This document shows, piece after piece, positions 6,747-8,418 of a DNA stretch of 8,418 bases. The stretch spans positions 1-8,418 of the forward strand of contig CAMCUE010000042.1 in NCBI GenBank assembly GCA_945878705.1, read 5' to 3'. The number at the start of each line of letters is the position of its first letter. Position 1 is the first letter of the stretch. The notes below the pieces were generated by a model that saw only the letters and a program-made list of their open reading frames with translations, made no database searches and was not told where the DNA came from. Both the position numbers and the translations under genes were made by a program. This DNA is from Ferrithrix thermotolerans DSM 19514. Its GTDB lineage: Bacteria; Actinomycetota; Acidimicrobiia; Acidimicrobiales; Ilumatobacteraceae.

Positions 6747-8418
6747 GACTGAAATGGCGCACCAGGCACCATTAGATAACGTTGCGCCGATTTTTCTTTC
6801 TCGTATATTTCGCGCGCGGCATTAACATCTTGGTTCTCTGATGTGTGCGCAGTTGCCATATCCCACCAACAACTTGCATAACCAGGAACTCTTTCATCCC
6901 AATCAGTGTTTACGACAATGCAAGTTGTCTTAGTTGACGCACGTGCCGTAATTAGGGCCTTTTTGAAATCGGTGAGACTTTCGGCCTTAATTGATGTGGC
7001 ACCCAAACCTTCGCAGATTTTGACGTAGTCAACTGGTAATACATCGCCATCATATGAACCAGATTTGCCTCGGTATCGATAATGGCAACCAAAACCTAAA
7101 CTGCCGACGTTTTCAGAAACGCGTCCGACACTTGAGAATCCATCATTGTTGACGACAACAATAATTAATTTAATGTTTTCTTGGACAGCCGTAGTTATCT
7201 CGGTATTCATCATCATGAACGAGCCATCTCCGACCATCACGTAGACCTCACGATCCGGAGCGGCCATTTTTGCACCGAGGCCACCTGCAATTTCGTAGCC
7301 CATAACGCTGTACCCATATTCGACTTGGTAACTCAGCGAATCTTTACAGCGCCACAACTTCAATAAGTCCCCTGGCAAGCTTCCGGCTGATGTTACGACA
7401 ACATCTTTTGGATCTGCCGATGCCTGAACTGCTCCGATGACCTCACCCTGACTTATTGGTGTCATCGCCGCACCGTAGACGCGCTCAACTTCTTCGTTCC
7501 ATTTTTTGTTAAGTTGTTGGCAACGTTGGCGATACGAATTATCAACTTGATAGTCACCCACAGCAACTGCAAGTTCTTCAAGAGTTACTTTTGCATCACC
7601 CACAAGTGGAATTGCTGCGTGTTTGTATGCGTCCATTTCAAAAACATTGATATTTATAAAGCGAACATTCGGATGTCTAAATGCAGTTTTTGATGATGTA
7701 GGAAAATCTGTAAAACGTGTGCCGATACCGATAATTAAATCCGCTTCGGGCGCGATGATGTTTGCTGCTTCGGTGCCTGAAACACCGGCGGCGCCAAGAC
7801 TTAAAGGGTGATCAAAAAGTAATGAACCTTTACCTGCGTGAGTTTCCGCCACCGGAATTCCAGTTTTTTCTACGAACGACATCAGTGCTTCTTCGGCGGC
7901 GCTATATCGAACACCTCCACCGGCGATAATTAGTGGAGTTTTAGCGGCACGGATCCATGCGACGGCACGCTCTATTGAAGTTGTGTCAGCACGGTTTCGC
8001 GGTATCGACCAGATTCGTTTGCGAAACATTTCTTCTGGGTAATCAAATGCGTAAGTCTGAATATCTTGAGGTAATGCTAAAACTGCGGCACCAGTTTCAG
8101 CAGGAGATGTAAGAATTCGCATCACTTCGGGTAACGATGTGATTGCTTGCTCTGGGCGTTGAATTCGATCCCAATATTTTGAGACAGGTTTAAAAGTATC
8201 GTTTGATGACTGATCTTGAGTGAATGGAAACTCGAGTTGCTGCAAAACTGGACTCTGAACTCGTTCAGCAAAATAGTCTCCAGCCAAGCAAAGAACTGGA
8301 ACTCGGTTCACAGTTGCGGTAGCCGCACCGGTAACCATATTTGTTGCCCCTGGCCCAATTGATGAAAGACAGGCTTGGGCTTTCATTCGACGATTCATCT
8401 TGGCGTAGGCGACGGCAC
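6743..8418 (-). CDS. iolD: 3D-(3,5/4)-trihydroxycyclohexane-1,2-dione hydrolase (IolD), N-terminus outside window
   Basis: IolD is a thiamine-diphosphate enzyme that opens the ring of trihydroxycyclohexane-1,2-dione to give 5-deoxyglucuronate in myo-inositol catabolism. The frame stays open to the right edge: six more codons (AVAYAK) precede the internal ATG at 8398, so the true start lies beyond 8418. About 557 residues are visible against the roughly 640 usual for IolD, so about 80 N-terminal residues are missing, which should include the catalytic glutamate region. Counting from the ATG at 8398, visible features are SSIGPGATNMVTGAA (12-26), the central domain beginning near 140 with IIAGGGVRYS (157-166), and the ThDP/Mg motif GDGS (390-393) ending in NN (417-418). 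The C-terminal VPGYASCWWD (504-513) followed by an AAREIYEKEK tail is specific to IolD within the acetolactate-synthase-like superfamily. It is translationally coupled to iolB. Confidence 0.95.
   Translation of the reverse strand, partial: AVAYAKMNRRMKAQACLSSIGPGATNMVTGAATATVNRVPVLCLAGDYFAERVQSPVLQQLEFPFTQDQSSNDTFKPVSKYWDRIQRPEQAITSLPEVMRILTSPAETGAAVLALPQDIQTYAFDYPEEMFRKRIWSIPRNRADTTSIERAVAWIRAAKTPLIIAGGGVRYSAAEEALMSFVEKTGIPVAETHAGKGSLLFDHPLSLGAAGVSGTEAANIIAPEADLIIGIGTRFTDFPTSSKTAFRHPNVRFININVFEMDAYKHAAIPLVGDAKVTLEELAVAVGDYQVDNSYRQRCQQLNKKWNEEVERVYGAAMTPISQGEVIGAVQASADPKDVVVTSAGSLPGDLLKLWRCKDSLSYQVEYGYSVMGYEIAGGLGAKMAAPDREVYVMVGDGSFMMMNTEITTAVQENIKLIIVVVNNDGFSSVGRVSENVGSLGFGCHYRYRGKSGSYDGDVLPVDYVKICEGLGATSIKAESLTDFKKALITARASTKTTCIVVNTDWDERVPGYASCWWDMATAHTSENQDVNAAREIYEKEKSAQRYLMVPGAPFQS

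Noticed and set aside
6743..8398. ATG at 8398 as the start of iolD
   Set aside because: Upstream codons to the edge (AVAYAK) match the conserved IolD region, and the protein would lack its N-terminal ThDP-domain segment.

Overview
The window looks like chromosomal DNA of a bacterium, most likely an actinomycete-type planktonic or soil organism (Actinomycetota; Acidimicrobiia-like or a freshwater low-GC lineage is a guess). The reasons are the B12-dependent ribonucleotide reductase of the actinobacterial/mycobacterial style, a P450 resembling the CYP124/125/142 group, actinobacterial-looking inositol genes, very tight gene packing and a moderate GC of roughly 45% judged by eye. No mobile elements, RNA genes, CRISPR arrays or phage genes were seen.

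Layout. Plus strand, 1-2435: the 3' end of nrdJ (class II ribonucleotide reductase, start off the left edge), followed after 17 bp by an SsuD-like flavin-dependent monooxygenase of the LLM class. Minus strand, 8418 down to 2440: the 3' part of iolD (start off the right edge), then iolB, a Gfo/Idh/MocA oxidoreductase, a xylose-isomerase-like TIM-barrel protein, and finally a cytochrome P450. The P450 and the monooxygenase genes converge with only 4 bp between their stop codons.

How the genes work together. iolD and iolB are core myo-inositol catabolism genes: ring opening of trihydroxycyclohexanedione to 5-deoxyglucuronate, then isomerisation to the substrate of the IolC kinase. They overlap by 4 bp (GTGA). 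The next gene overlaps iolB and the one after follows at 28 bp, so these four genes are probably one operon. The last two are an NAD(P)-dependent polyol/sugar dehydrogenase and a TIM-barrel isomerase/epimerase. Neither reads as the canonical IolG or IolE, and they may add an entry route for another inositol isomer, an inositol conjugate or a keto-sugar. The remaining iol genes (iolC, iolA, iolE, a transporter or regulator) are not in the window and would be expected beyond the right edge. The P450 lies 66 bp behind this operon on the same strand and may or may not be co-transcribed.

The most interesting points are the non-canonical dehydrogenase/isomerase pair attached to iolDB, and the SsuD-like enzyme that keeps most catalytic residues of alkanesulfonate monooxygenase but appears to have lost two.
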